A DNA stretch of 40,235 bases from Clostridium sp. CAG:632 (lineage in GTDB: Bacteria; Bacillota; Clostridia; Lachnospirales; Lachnospiraceae), in the NCBI GenBank assembly GCA_000431515.1, contig HF991318.1, forward strand, positions 25,647 through 65,881. Direction: 5' to 3'. Position 1 is the first letter of the stretch, and every line of letters starts with the position of its first letter. Positions 16,597 to 25,124 of this stretch are shown piece after piece. The position numbers and the translations under genes are program-made. Under the pieces are notes generated by a model. The model saw only the letters and a list, made by a program, of their open reading frames with translations. It searched no databases and was not told the origin of the DNA.

Positions 16597-19530
16597 ATGG
16601 ATGATATCATGTTTGAAAATAAAATATCGGATTTAGATGTTACGCTGGGTGAGCCTGAGCCGGATGAGTATTATCAGGACTATATGCGTGAACGGCAGCT
16701 TGCGGAAGCCGAGTTTATGGATGGAGAGCTTATGCAGGATAAACGTCTGTTTGAAATTATGGGCAATGCGCGTTCCGGCATGTGGAATCTATCTTCGGAG
16801 AAGCTGCGACGGGTAGTGCGGTCGAGCGGATATAGGAGTCTTCCGAAGGAAATAAAGTCTTTGCTAGGGTTATTGGAAGCATATGAAGCGATACTACAGG
16901 AATCGAAACGGAATAATCCGGATCCGGTAATGCTGACAAATGTTCTGTTTGGAATTCAGGCCGCTTGTCAGGATGCGGCTATGATAAGCCGCAATGATGA
17001 TATGGATAATCTCATTCAGGGAATCGTATCAGATTCCGGAAGATTGCTGTCAGGGGTATATGATATGAAGCAGGACAGTGCCTATATACCAACGGCTGAA
17101 GCAAAGAATTTAAAAGGCGGACATGCGGATAAGCAGACACAGCTTGAATTCAATAAGGCCAATATGGTAGAGGATGAATCAAGCCAGACATATGAAGTTT
17201 CGGATGACGGATTCAGTCAGTATAAGATCATGAGCTATGCAACAGCAGCAACTATGGCGAGGCAGAATGAGTATAATCCTATCACTAAGAGTGAAACAAG
17301 TAAAAAAGGGCACATATATGCGAGTCAGAAGGATGGTCAGGCAATCGGTTATGTGAATACACCGAATGCGTCCAGTATTAATGCGTATCTTCGGGGAGAA
17401 ACACCGGAGCAGATTGAAGGGAATATTCAAAGATTTAATCCGGGTTTTCGATTAAAAGATAATTGGGAAAGCGGAATAAAAGAAACCATTCAGAGCATGG
17501 ATAAAGCAGCTGAGCAGAATCAGCTCGATGACAATTATAAATTCTATCGGATGCTTCGGGCAGAATATGTATCTTCAGCTTTAGGACTGGGAGATTATAT
17601 TGTCAATGGAACAGAGATACGTCCGGATGTCGTCCTCGCAATCCAGAAAAAGGCAGGAACCGTAATAGAAGATAAGAGTTATATGTCGGTTGGATTTAAT
17701 GCAGATGTCCAATTTGCGGGCTCTCCGATCATGCTTACGCTATTATGTGATAAGGGAACGAGGGTATTTGCGACAGAGAATCTGCCGGAGTCTGAATTGA
17801 TACTGGGACGAAATACAAGCTACATGATCGTAGGGGCACGCTGGTATGGTAATAATAAGAAAAATGTACCGGTAAGTGCCAGGAATGGAATGCAGAAGTA
17901 TTCGGGACTGGAAATATTTGCAAAGGTGCTGGGAAATGGCGAAGAACCGGAGGAGCTGGAACGATATGGTACGATCAGAGATGAGCTGAAAACATCCGGA
18001 AAATTGGGCGGAAAAGAAAACAGCTTGGGATTTCAGCAGTTTCTGGGAACACTGGACAATGTGGAAAATGCCTTAGATGCATCGGTTGACCCGGACAACT
18101 ATGAGGCGGAATATGCGAAAATATCAAAGGCATATCAGCAGATAGTTGCAAAGGGACAGGATTATTTAAGTACACATAAGATGACATTCTCCATGCAGGG
18201 AAAAAGTAGAAAAGCAAAGGTGCAGGAAGCAATTATGCTCTGCATACGTGATTATAATATTCTTCAGACCAGAGGAATGGATATCCTTGCGGGTAATACA
18301 AGGAAAACATGGAGAATGCTTCTTCATACGTATAACGGAAAAGCCATATCGGATAGTAAGGTAACAAAGGAAGCGGTCCAGGCGACGTTGGAAGAATTGA
18401 GTGATGTGATCGCAGGGGATGACCGGATTATGTCCGCAGAGCAGTTTGGAGCTTATATTAAGCGGGCAAATGGAACGGATGATATACCGTCAGATATCGA
18501 CGAGCTGTTGATGTTTATGAAAGCATATGAACGGAATACGGCTGCCCATCAGGCAGATGCGGCGAGAAATAATGTACTTGGAATTAAGTCTGTACAATTG
18601 CTGGGTGAGAAATGCAAGGAGGTCCGAAAGCACTATAGCTCACATGGTAATGTATATAAGGCGATTGTGACATTGGAACAGCAGACTGCGCGTAGGATCC
18701 GGCAGCTTGCAGCAATCGATGATACACAAGTCATTATGGGCCAGATAGATGGGAGTACAACACAGGATACACATGCAAGGCATGTAACCGCAGCCGGTGA
18801 GTTCAGTGAATATGGATATTTGACGAATCAGGAAGCAAAAGGGATGGCGGAGAAAAACAAATACAATCAGGGGGATTATATCCGACAGCTATACGGAAAA
18901 TATAAGGGTGAATGGTTTGACGGAGAAGGACGGGATTATGGGTATATCCGTACAGATAAATCCTTTAAGATTAACCAGCATTTGCGGGAGAACCGCAAAC
19001 TGAATAAGCCGCAGACAGAAGAAGAAAGACGTCTGCAGACTACCATTCATAATCTGCAGAATGCGTCTCAGATAAATGAGATTCCACGAAAAATCCGTGT
19101 GCATAGAATGTTAAATGTCCCTTATTTGGAGTATCAGCTGGGAATATCCGGAGAGTTATTGAACGACCTGGACGGAAATCAGCAGGAAATCATGAGGCAG
19201 ATTAATAAAAAGTCCGGTACGATTGTCCGGGAGGATGGATTTATGTGTGTGGGTTATAATGTTGATTTTATGTTTTCACAGGCACAGCTCATGCTGACTT
19301 TATTATGTGATGCCGGTACGAAATGCATGGCAACGCTTAATTATGGAGAGAGTGAACTGATTTTCGGAAGAGGTACGAAGTATATGATCATTGGTGCCAT
19401 TGCACATGGAAATGAGCATATGAATGTTCCTATATCAAATATAGAAAATATGGATGATAATGACGTGCTGCAGAATCCGGAATCCGGTGTTTATCAAGGA
19501 CTTGAGATTATTGTGAAAGTCATTCCGTGA
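16597..19530 (+). CDS. Double ADP-ribosyltransferase toxin-like protein, candidate CIS effector 2
   Basis: A 977-residue protein with GGAGGA at 16585-16590. It holds two copies of an ADP-ribosyltransferase module of the C3/iota (R-S-E) type. Copy 1 (about residues 206-445): Arg318 in FYRMLRAEY, Ser364 in SYMSVGF, and the ExE pair Glu398/Glu400 in LPESELILGR. Copy 2 (about 736-977, the C-terminus): Arg837 in RVHRML, Cys884 in GFMCVGY where a serine is expected, and Glu918/Glu920 in YGESELIFGR. Spacing between key residues is almost identical in the two copies (46 and 36 versus 47 and 36), so this is an internal duplication. The region 446-735 and residues 1-190 are helical. The likely reaction is transfer of ADP-ribose from NAD+ to a target-cell protein; the target is unknown. 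Not followed by a tandem GNAT-like protein, unlike the other three candidates. Confidence 0.83.
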   Translation: MDDIMFENKISDLDVTLGEPEPDEYYQDYMRERQLAEAEFMDGELMQDKRLFEIMGNARSGMWNLSSEKLRRVVRSSGYRSLPKEIKSLLGLLEAYEAILQESKRNNPDPVMLTNVLFGIQAACQDAAMISRNDDMDNLIQGIVSDSGRLLSGVYDMKQDSAYIPTAEAKNLKGGHADKQTQLEFNKANMVEDESSQTYEVSDDGFSQYKIMSYATAATMARQNEYNPITKSETSKKGHIYASQKDGQAIGYVNTPNASSINAYLRGETPEQIEGNIQRFNPGFRLKDNWESGIKETIQSMDKAAEQNQLDDNYKFYRMLRAEYVSSALGLGDYIVNGTEIRPDVVLAIQKKAGTVIEDKSYMSVGFNADVQFAGSPIMLTLLCDKGTRVFATENLPESELILGRNTSYMIVGARWYGNNKKNVPVSARNGMQKYSGLEIFAKVLGNGEEPEELERYGTIRDELKTSGKLGGKENSLGFQQFLGTLDNVENALDASVDPDNYEAEYAKISKAYQQIVAKGQDYLSTHKMTFSMQGKSRKAKVQEAIMLCIRDYNILQTRGMDILAGNTRKTWRMLLHTYNGKAISDSKVTKEAVQATLEELSDVIAGDDRIMSAEQFGAYIKRANGTDDIPSDIDELLMFMKAYERNTAAHQADAARNNVLGIKSVQLLGEKCKEVRKHYSSHGNVYKAIVTLEQQTARRIRQLAAIDDTQVIMGQIDGSTTQDTHARHVTAAGEFSEYGYLTNQEAKGMAEKNKYNQGDYIRQLYGKYKGEWFDGEGRDYGYIRTDKSFKINQHLRENRKLNKPQTEEERRLQTTIHNLQNASQINEIPRKIRVHRMLNVPYLEYQLGISGELLNDLDGNQQEIMRQINKKSGTIVREDGFMCVGYNVDFMFSQAQLMLTLLCDAGTKCMATLNYGESELIFGRGTKYMIIGAIAHGNEHMNVPISNIENMDDNDVLQNPESGVYQGLEIIVKVIP

Positions 19531-19592
19531 TGGGAAGAAACAAAGCACATAAAAACAGGAAATACCAAGAACCGTACAAGGAGGAATAGGAT

Positions 19593-19775
19593 ATGGAAAA
19601 GAGTACGATCGATCGCATGACGGATGATGGAAGCAGTGCAGTGGTGATTCATACTCCGCAATGTGTAGATTGCAAATATAATCAGGGGCTCATGAACTGC
19701 GAGGCACTGGTGGTGAAACCGACGCAATATATGATGAATCAGGAGACGTGTCCGATGTATGAGAAGGAGAGTTAA
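19593..19775 (+). CDS. Small four-cysteine protein (60 residues)
   Basis: A 60-residue protein with AAGGAGGA at about 19578-19585 before ATG 19593. Its stop codon overlaps the ATG of the next ATPase gene (TAATG at 19773-19777), strong evidence that it is a real, translated gene. The sequence has CVDCKYNQG, then NCEAL and CPMYEK, that is C-x2-C-x8-C-x16-C approximately, a layout that could hold a zinc ion or disulfides. It resembles in style the short cysteine-containing proteins common in Clostridia, but I cannot name a family. It sits where the other effectors have a GNAT-like partner, so a role as accessory to the ADP-ribosyltransferase or to the ATPase is conceivable. Confidence 0.72.
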   Translation: MEKSTIDRMTDDGSSAVVIHTPQCVDCKYNQGLMNCEALVVKPTQYMMNQETCPMYEKES

Positions 19776-21904
19776 TGGAACTGAAGTTTGCAAAAATGAA
19801 TCAGCCGTATCGGGATAACCGGGAAATAATTGAAGATTATAAGGTACTGATATCCACTGTATTGGATGCATATCAAACGGATCCGATACAGTGGAATGCG
19901 GATGATCTGTCTGACCATACGAAGGAGTCGCGGGTATTTGCAGAACTACGGGAAGCAACCGGGGAAGTCCTGCAATGGATAGCAGACAGAGAGGCTGTGA
20001 CGAAGGAAGAGAAAGATCTGCCGCCGTTTCAGACTGTGATGCAGCAGTGTGGGTTGGATGATACAGAACAGCTGATAGTGATATTTCTGCTGATGCCTGA
20101 AATATCCGTAAGCAGTAATAAGCTATATAATATGCTTCTGCAGAAGCGGAGAGAGACCTATATAACGGTAGGATTTCTGTATGAGCTGCTTCAATATGTG
20201 AAGGAGATTACAGCATATGAGCTGTTAGAATATTTTCAGCCGGATCGCCTGCTTGCAAAGTATTGCATAGAAGCGGGAACGGACCGGGAATTGGTGAATT
20301 TCAATACACCGGTTCAGTTAAGAACGAATTTCATACAGTATGCATCCGGTCAGGAAGTAGTTTCAAATGAGCGAAACCATGTATTCTATTATATAAGTGA
20401 AGAAAAGAAAATTTATGCTTTTGATGATTATGTGGAGTATTTTGAACGCATGATCCGTTATGGAGAACGCAATGGAGCTGTTGTTATATTAAAGGGTAAG
20501 ACCTGCAGCGGGCGAAGAAGCTGTCTGTGTAAACTCAGTACTAAGCTTGGCAGGAGACTGTTATATATAGATTATGGCAGGATGTGTCAGGCAGGACAGA
20601 AGGGATATCAGCATCTCAGAAGCTTGATCCTTACGGAGCTTAGGATTCAGGAACCGATATTGTATGTCAGTGGAATTGAAAGCACAGCGGAGGATAAAAA
20701 ACACAGGGTTGCAGACTTTATTTCAGAGCTGTTGGAATATACAAAGGTGGTGTTTACATCCTTTGAACCGAGGGAGCTTGTCGGAATGCGTGCTCCTTAT
20801 ATCCTGTTTGATCTGGGAGATGAGAATCTGGTGCGTCGGAAGAAGATATGGGACGGAATGATGTCGGAATATCCGGTAGAAGAACAGGTATCGGCCGTTC
20901 ATATGGCGTCGAAATATAATCTTGTTGCCGGAGATATCCGCAGAGTATTTGAGATGGCAGATTTCTTCCGAATGATGGAGGATGAAGAACTTATACATAA
21001 AGAGTATTTGGAGAAAGCAATTTATGAGACCGGGAGTATTGATTTTCAAGGTCTTGCTACCAGAATCCCGGCAGTGTTTGATTGGACGGATATTGAACTG
21101 GAGGATACTGCAGTTCGGACGTTAAAGCTGATATGTGCAAGGATCAGTCTGCAATATCAGGTGGGAGAGGTTGCCGGTCTGAATAAAAAGCTGGCATATG
21201 GCAAGGGAGTCAGCATCCTGTTTTACGGAGCACCGGGTACCGGAAAGACCATGTGTGCACAGGTGCTTGCAAAAGAGCTTGGCATGGAGCTGTACCGGGT
21301 AGATCTGAGTCAGATGGTCAGCAAATACATTGGAGAGACGGAGAAGAATCTGGCGCGTGTCTTTGATGAAGCCAGAAAGGGCAATACAATCCTGTTCTTT
21401 GATGAAGCGGATTCATTATTTTCCAGACGCACGGATGTGACGGATGTGAAAGATAAGTATTCCAATACGGAGGTTTCCTTTCTGCTTCAGAAAATGGAGG
21501 AATATTCGGGGATTACGATTTTGGCAACGAATCTGCTGCAGAATTTTGATCCGGCAATTCTCCGGAGATTGACATACAGTATTAGATTTGAGCAGCCGAA
21601 CCAGCAGACACGTTTGGAGCTGTGGAATAAGATCCTGCCACAGACCGTCCGGTTCTCAGAAGACTTGGATATCGGATATTTTGCGGAGCGGTTTGAACTG
21701 TCGGGGAGTAACATCAAGGCGATTTTATACAATGCTGCCTATATGGCCGCTGTGCAGATGCAGGCGGACGATCGGCAGCCGGAAAGCATGATCGAGATAC
21801 AACCGGTGCATCTGGTAAAGGCGATACAGATGGAGTATGATAAGCTTGGTATGTATCTGCAACGGAGTGATCTGGGTGTGTACGGAGAGTGTCTGAATGG
21901 ATGA
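19775..21904 (+). CDS. AAA+ ATPase 2 with degenerate first and intact second ATPase domain
   Basis: A 709-residue protein whose ATG overlaps the stop of the small Cys protein. A helical N-terminus (1-190) leads into an AAA-like domain with a dead Walker A, LKGKTCSGRRS (Arg247 in place of Lys), then an intact AAA+ module: GAPGTGKT (Lys491), SKYIGETEKNL, Walker B ILFFDEAD (Asp543, Glu544), LATN sensor and ILRRL arginine finger region. It shares the plan of the ATPase at 14212-16566, including loss of the first site, but the sequences differ enough to suggest old duplication or separate duties. This one resembles most closely the ATPases placed near the 3' end of injection-system clusters. Both could work as a mixed ring, or one per cargo class. 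Motifs are certain; function in the CIS is inferred. Confidence 0.87.
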   Translation: MELKFAKMNQPYRDNREIIEDYKVLISTVLDAYQTDPIQWNADDLSDHTKESRVFAELREATGEVLQWIADREAVTKEEKDLPPFQTVMQQCGLDDTEQLIVIFLLMPEISVSSNKLYNMLLQKRRETYITVGFLYELLQYVKEITAYELLEYFQPDRLLAKYCIEAGTDRELVNFNTPVQLRTNFIQYASGQEVVSNERNHVFYYISEEKKIYAFDDYVEYFERMIRYGERNGAVVILKGKTCSGRRSCLCKLSTKLGRRLLYIDYGRMCQAGQKGYQHLRSLILTELRIQEPILYVSGIESTAEDKKHRVADFISELLEYTKVVFTSFEPRELVGMRAPYILFDLGDENLVRRKKIWDGMMSEYPVEEQVSAVHMASKYNLVAGDIRRVFEMADFFRMMEDEELIHKEYLEKAIYETGSIDFQGLATRIPAVFDWTDIELEDTAVRTLKLICARISLQYQVGEVAGLNKKLAYGKGVSILFYGAPGTGKTMCAQVLAKELGMELYRVDLSQMVSKYIGETEKNLARVFDEARKGNTILFFDEADSLFSRRTDVTDVKDKYSNTEVSFLLQKMEEYSGITILATNLLQNFDPAILRRLTYSIRFEQPNQQTRLELWNKILPQTVRFSEDLDIGYFAERFELSGSNIKAILYNAAYMAAVQMQADDRQPESMIEIQPVHLVKAIQMEYDKLGMYLQRSDLGVYGECLNG

Positions 21905-21923
21905 TAAAGAGGGGAGATAAAGT

Positions 21924-24212
21924 ATGTGTTCTCATGGTGAAGAAGGATTAATAGCAGAAAAACGGAAAGAACAGCAATCGGTACAGACTGTACAAAACAT
22001 AGCAGAAGAAATGACGTTGCAGGAAGAACGTATGCATGCAGAAGCTGCAGATACGAATCAGATAGAGCAGAAGCCATCATTTCTGTCACGGGTTAATAAG
22101 TTTGTTGGAAAGAATGAACCGGCGGATGCTGCGGAGATGAAACAGGCAAAGACTCTGAAGCATTACCATGCAGTAAAGAAGGAAGCTTTTAGCAGGAGGG
22201 AAAATGAACGGAGTATAGCCCAGCAGAATCAGGCATTGGAGGAACTGTGTGAGAAACAGCGGAAAATATCCTATGCAACACCGGAGTTCACGGGAATTCT
22301 GGATGCTGTAATAAAGTTTCTTCACGCAGAGTCTGATGAGGCACAGCAGAAGACACTGTTGTCTGCAAGAGAGCTGATAAGGACTTATTTGGATACACAT
22401 GATCCGGATCAGGATGACCGGGAGTATGAGCTGTGGATGCATATTCAGGGATATGATACATATCTGGATTTGAATACGAATGGTTGCCTGGACACGAAGA
22501 GGCATATACATAAAACGGGCGAACATGAAAAGAATCCGAAGGCAAGGACATTAACAGTCTGGACGAATGTGGAAAAGCAGAGTTTGTTTCCACATGAACC
22601 GAGTATCCATGACATTCAGCAGAGGACTGTTCAGGATTGTTATATGATGTCTTCACTTGCTGCGATCGCGCATTTTACTCCGGAATATATCAAGCAGTCG
22701 ATGCGGGATAATGGAGACGGCACGGTAACCGTACGTTTTTATGATGAAAAAACGTCAGATGTCTATTACAAAGCGGCAACGATCGAAGAATTGACGAAGG
22801 ATTATTCAGGGGCAGAGCAGGCAGATAGGGAGAAGATAGACCGAAAACTGTTGTTGAAGCTGTTTTCGGAATTTTCCGTGAATGAACAACTGCAGGAGCA
22901 ATGGAAAGAAACATGGGAGAAAGGGGCATTGACTGTAGAAGAGAACGGTGAAAGTAAGGCAGCGGAGAAAACCGCGGCGGAAGGAGAGTTAGGGGAAATA
23001 GATGACGTTGAATTTCTGGATGATTTCGAGACAGAAATCCAAACGGCAGATGAAAATCCGGAAAATCCGGTCGTGAAAGGATATGTTTCAAGACTGAAAA
23101 ATCTACAGAACTCTTTCTCAAGCAGTAACGAGGCATGGCTGAATGAGATGATAGACGCCATATTGAAATCGGAAACGGAAGCCGGCGGTAAGCTGAGGAG
23201 TGTGTTGGACAGAATCCACAGCGGCGGCCCGGAGCAGGTGGCAATGATAGCCGGAGAGGCGTTTGAGGAATTTGCAAAACAGATGTGTACAAATGATGCG
23301 GCGAATGAAGAACTGCTTGGATTATGGAGAAAGACGAATCGACAGACATCGGAGCAACGGCTGCGGAATGAAGCGGTATATGTTACGGTAACGAAGGAGG
23401 TCGCCCGGTTTGGCGGTGCGGTAGATGCATACGCGGCAGATTCTCTGTGGGTGCAGATGATCGAAAAGGCAGCAGCGGTTCATTATGGCGGAGAAAAAGG
23501 ATACGAGGGTATCAGTCTTGGCAGGAGCTGCGACTTTTTAAAGCATTTTCTGAACCAGAATTATGAGCCGGGGACGGATAAATACATTATAAATGCACCG
23601 ATGGAAAGCTTTGAGGTTCATGGAGTTAGAATTACGCAGGAAAAGATAACGGAGCATATTCGGCAGATTCAGAGAAAGAAAAAGTCGGTGGCTGTTAGTG
23701 TGGAGGATATGCTGGGACAACTGAATGCCGATAAGGAGTGCCGGGAAATTTTCAGAGATCGTGCGGATATCGAGCTGCTGGCATCTGAACTGGTATCGAA
23801 GTTTGGCATGGTCCATTCGGCGTTCAGCCATAACTATACGGAACAGGCGATGGCTGTATTTGAGGACTATCAGGAACGTTTGCAACAGAAGGAATGCATC
23901 ATTGTAGGATGTACATGGGACAAAGAACAGGCGGCCTGGCTGACGGACAGCGGAATCCGGAACGGACATGCCTATTCTGTTGTTGATTGTTTTGAAGAGG
24001 ATGGACATAAATTCGTGACTATGCGGGATCCATATGCATTATTTAAGCGTGAATATATAAAAGAAACGGATAAATCCGGAGCAGAGAGCTATCGGATAAA
24101 GAATGCAAGCAGCATTGGTCTCTCAAAAAATGATAGTAATGGATTATTCAATATGGAACTGAATGATTATCTTATGACCTTTCATGAGTATACTGCACGT
24201 AAAGTACATTGA
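21924..24212 (+). CDS. Calpain-like (C2) cysteine protease, candidate CIS effector 3
   Basis: A 762-residue protein with GAGGGGAG at about 21909-21916. Residues 1-190 are charged and helical. The active-site region reads DIQQRTVQDCYMMSSLAAIA: Gln233 (oxyanion) and Cys239 match the calpain pattern 'QGxxGDCW'. The second half of the site lies far downstream: His682 in NGHAYSVVD and Asp702 in MRDPYALF, where calpains have Asn in RNPWG. The 443-residue gap between Cys and His (about 160 in classical calpains) holds an acidic low-complexity stretch (about 320-390) and a helical region. Stop is 23 bases before the next GNAT-like gene. The likely role is proteolysis in a target cell; substrate unknown. 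The Asn-to-Asp change keeps a plausible triad. Good confidence in family, moderate in activity. Confidence 0.78.
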   Translation: MCSHGEEGLIAEKRKEQQSVQTVQNIAEEMTLQEERMHAEAADTNQIEQKPSFLSRVNKFVGKNEPADAAEMKQAKTLKHYHAVKKEAFSRRENERSIAQQNQALEELCEKQRKISYATPEFTGILDAVIKFLHAESDEAQQKTLLSARELIRTYLDTHDPDQDDREYELWMHIQGYDTYLDLNTNGCLDTKRHIHKTGEHEKNPKARTLTVWTNVEKQSLFPHEPSIHDIQQRTVQDCYMMSSLAAIAHFTPEYIKQSMRDNGDGTVTVRFYDEKTSDVYYKAATIEELTKDYSGAEQADREKIDRKLLLKLFSEFSVNEQLQEQWKETWEKGALTVEENGESKAAEKTAAEGELGEIDDVEFLDDFETEIQTADENPENPVVKGYVSRLKNLQNSFSSSNEAWLNEMIDAILKSETEAGGKLRSVLDRIHSGGPEQVAMIAGEAFEEFAKQMCTNDAANEELLGLWRKTNRQTSEQRLRNEAVYVTVTKEVARFGGAVDAYAADSLWVQMIEKAAAVHYGGEKGYEGISLGRSCDFLKHFLNQNYEPGTDKYIINAPMESFEVHGVRITQEKITEHIRQIQRKKKSVAVSVEDMLGQLNADKECREIFRDRADIELLASELVSKFGMVHSAFSHNYTEQAMAVFEDYQERLQQKECIIVGCTWDKEQAAWLTDSGIRNGHAYSVVDCFEEDGHKFVTMRDPYALFKREYIKETDKSGAESYRIKNASSIGLSKNDSNGLFNMELNDYLMTFHEYTARKVH

Positions 24213-24235
24213 GGCGGAAGGAGCGGGTGATAGAA

Positions 24236-25069
24236 ATGATAAAAATCAGGGAAATTCAGACAATATCTGAAGAGGAAGTACCGTGGCTTGCACCTTCCTA
24301 CATACATTCGGATTGCCGGTGCCTGGGGGCATTTGAGGATGCCTGTGCCGGGATCATATTATATGAAATCAAGGAACGGATTTTATATATCCGCTATGTG
24401 TATGTCAGAGAAGAATTACGGGGACAGGGAATCGGAGGAATGCTTTTTCAAGAGCTGCAGGAGCTGGCACAGCGGGAGGCACCGGAGGGAATGATTGTTT
24501 CGGGTGTGATCCCGCGGAAACAGCAGTCAGCTATGGTACGGTTTTTCATGCAATATGGGTTCATGGTTCCGGAAAACGGAGAATCAATTGCGACGGTTTC
24601 AACCGAAGAATGGAGAGATTCTTATCTGGCAGAAATACCGGTTCGGGAGAGAGAAAGCTCGGCTCATATTTACAGTATGACAGAGCTTCCGCACGAATTG
24701 GAATATGATTACAGGAACCGGGTACGGTCTGCCGTACTGCCCTGCTGCCGGGTCGAGAATGTTAAGGGAACTTTGCTGCCGGAATATTCGCTTGCATATG
24801 AGTATCAGGGAAAAATCGGAGCTTATATTCTGATGACGGATGTAGATGGAATCCTGTACTTAAATTCTGTATATATCAGCGAGAAAAATGCTGTATTTTT
24901 TGTCCCGCTTTTAAAACATTGTTTTATGTGCATGGAAAAGCAGGGCTATCCATACAAAACAATGAAAATAACTATGTTCAGTGATGAGAGTAGATGGCTC
25001 TTCCAAAGACTGGTTCACGGCATGAAAGCAGAGATAGAAAATCAGATTACGATGTGCAGGCTCGGATAG
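24236..25069 (+). CDS. Tandem GNAT-like protein 2 (probable partner of the calpain-like protein)
   Basis: A 277-residue protein. I prefer ATG 24236, five bases after GGGTGA and 12 after AAGGAG (24218-24223); GTG 24227 and TTG 24209 are less likely. The N-terminal lobe is a convincing GNAT domain: LYIRYVYVREELRGQGIGGMLFQEL contains the standard RGQGIG acetyl-CoA loop (residues about 71-76 of the lobe), followed by an alpha-helix and a FFMQYGF strand-helix near 113. The C-terminal lobe (about 140-277) has the same pattern (ILYLNSVYISEKNAVFFVPLL) without the glycine loop. Of the three such proteins this is the one best suited to real acetyl transfer. It lies directly behind the calpain-like gene. 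Its role as modifier or chaperone of that protein is inferred from the repeated gene order. Confidence 0.75.
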   Translation: MIKIREIQTISEEEVPWLAPSYIHSDCRCLGAFEDACAGIILYEIKERILYIRYVYVREELRGQGIGGMLFQELQELAQREAPEGMIVSGVIPRKQQSAMVRFFMQYGFMVPENGESIATVSTEEWRDSYLAEIPVRERESSAHIYSMTELPHELEYDYRNRVRSAVLPCCRVENVKGTLLPEYSLAYEYQGKIGAYILMTDVDGILYLNSVYISEKNAVFFVPLLKHCFMCMEKQGYPYKTMKITMFSDESRWLFQRLVHGMKAEIENQITMCRLG

Positions 25070-25124
25070 AAAGGGAGCAGCACAAAACAAAGGGAAAAGG
25101 AAAGTAGAAAGGAAGGGTAAAGAT

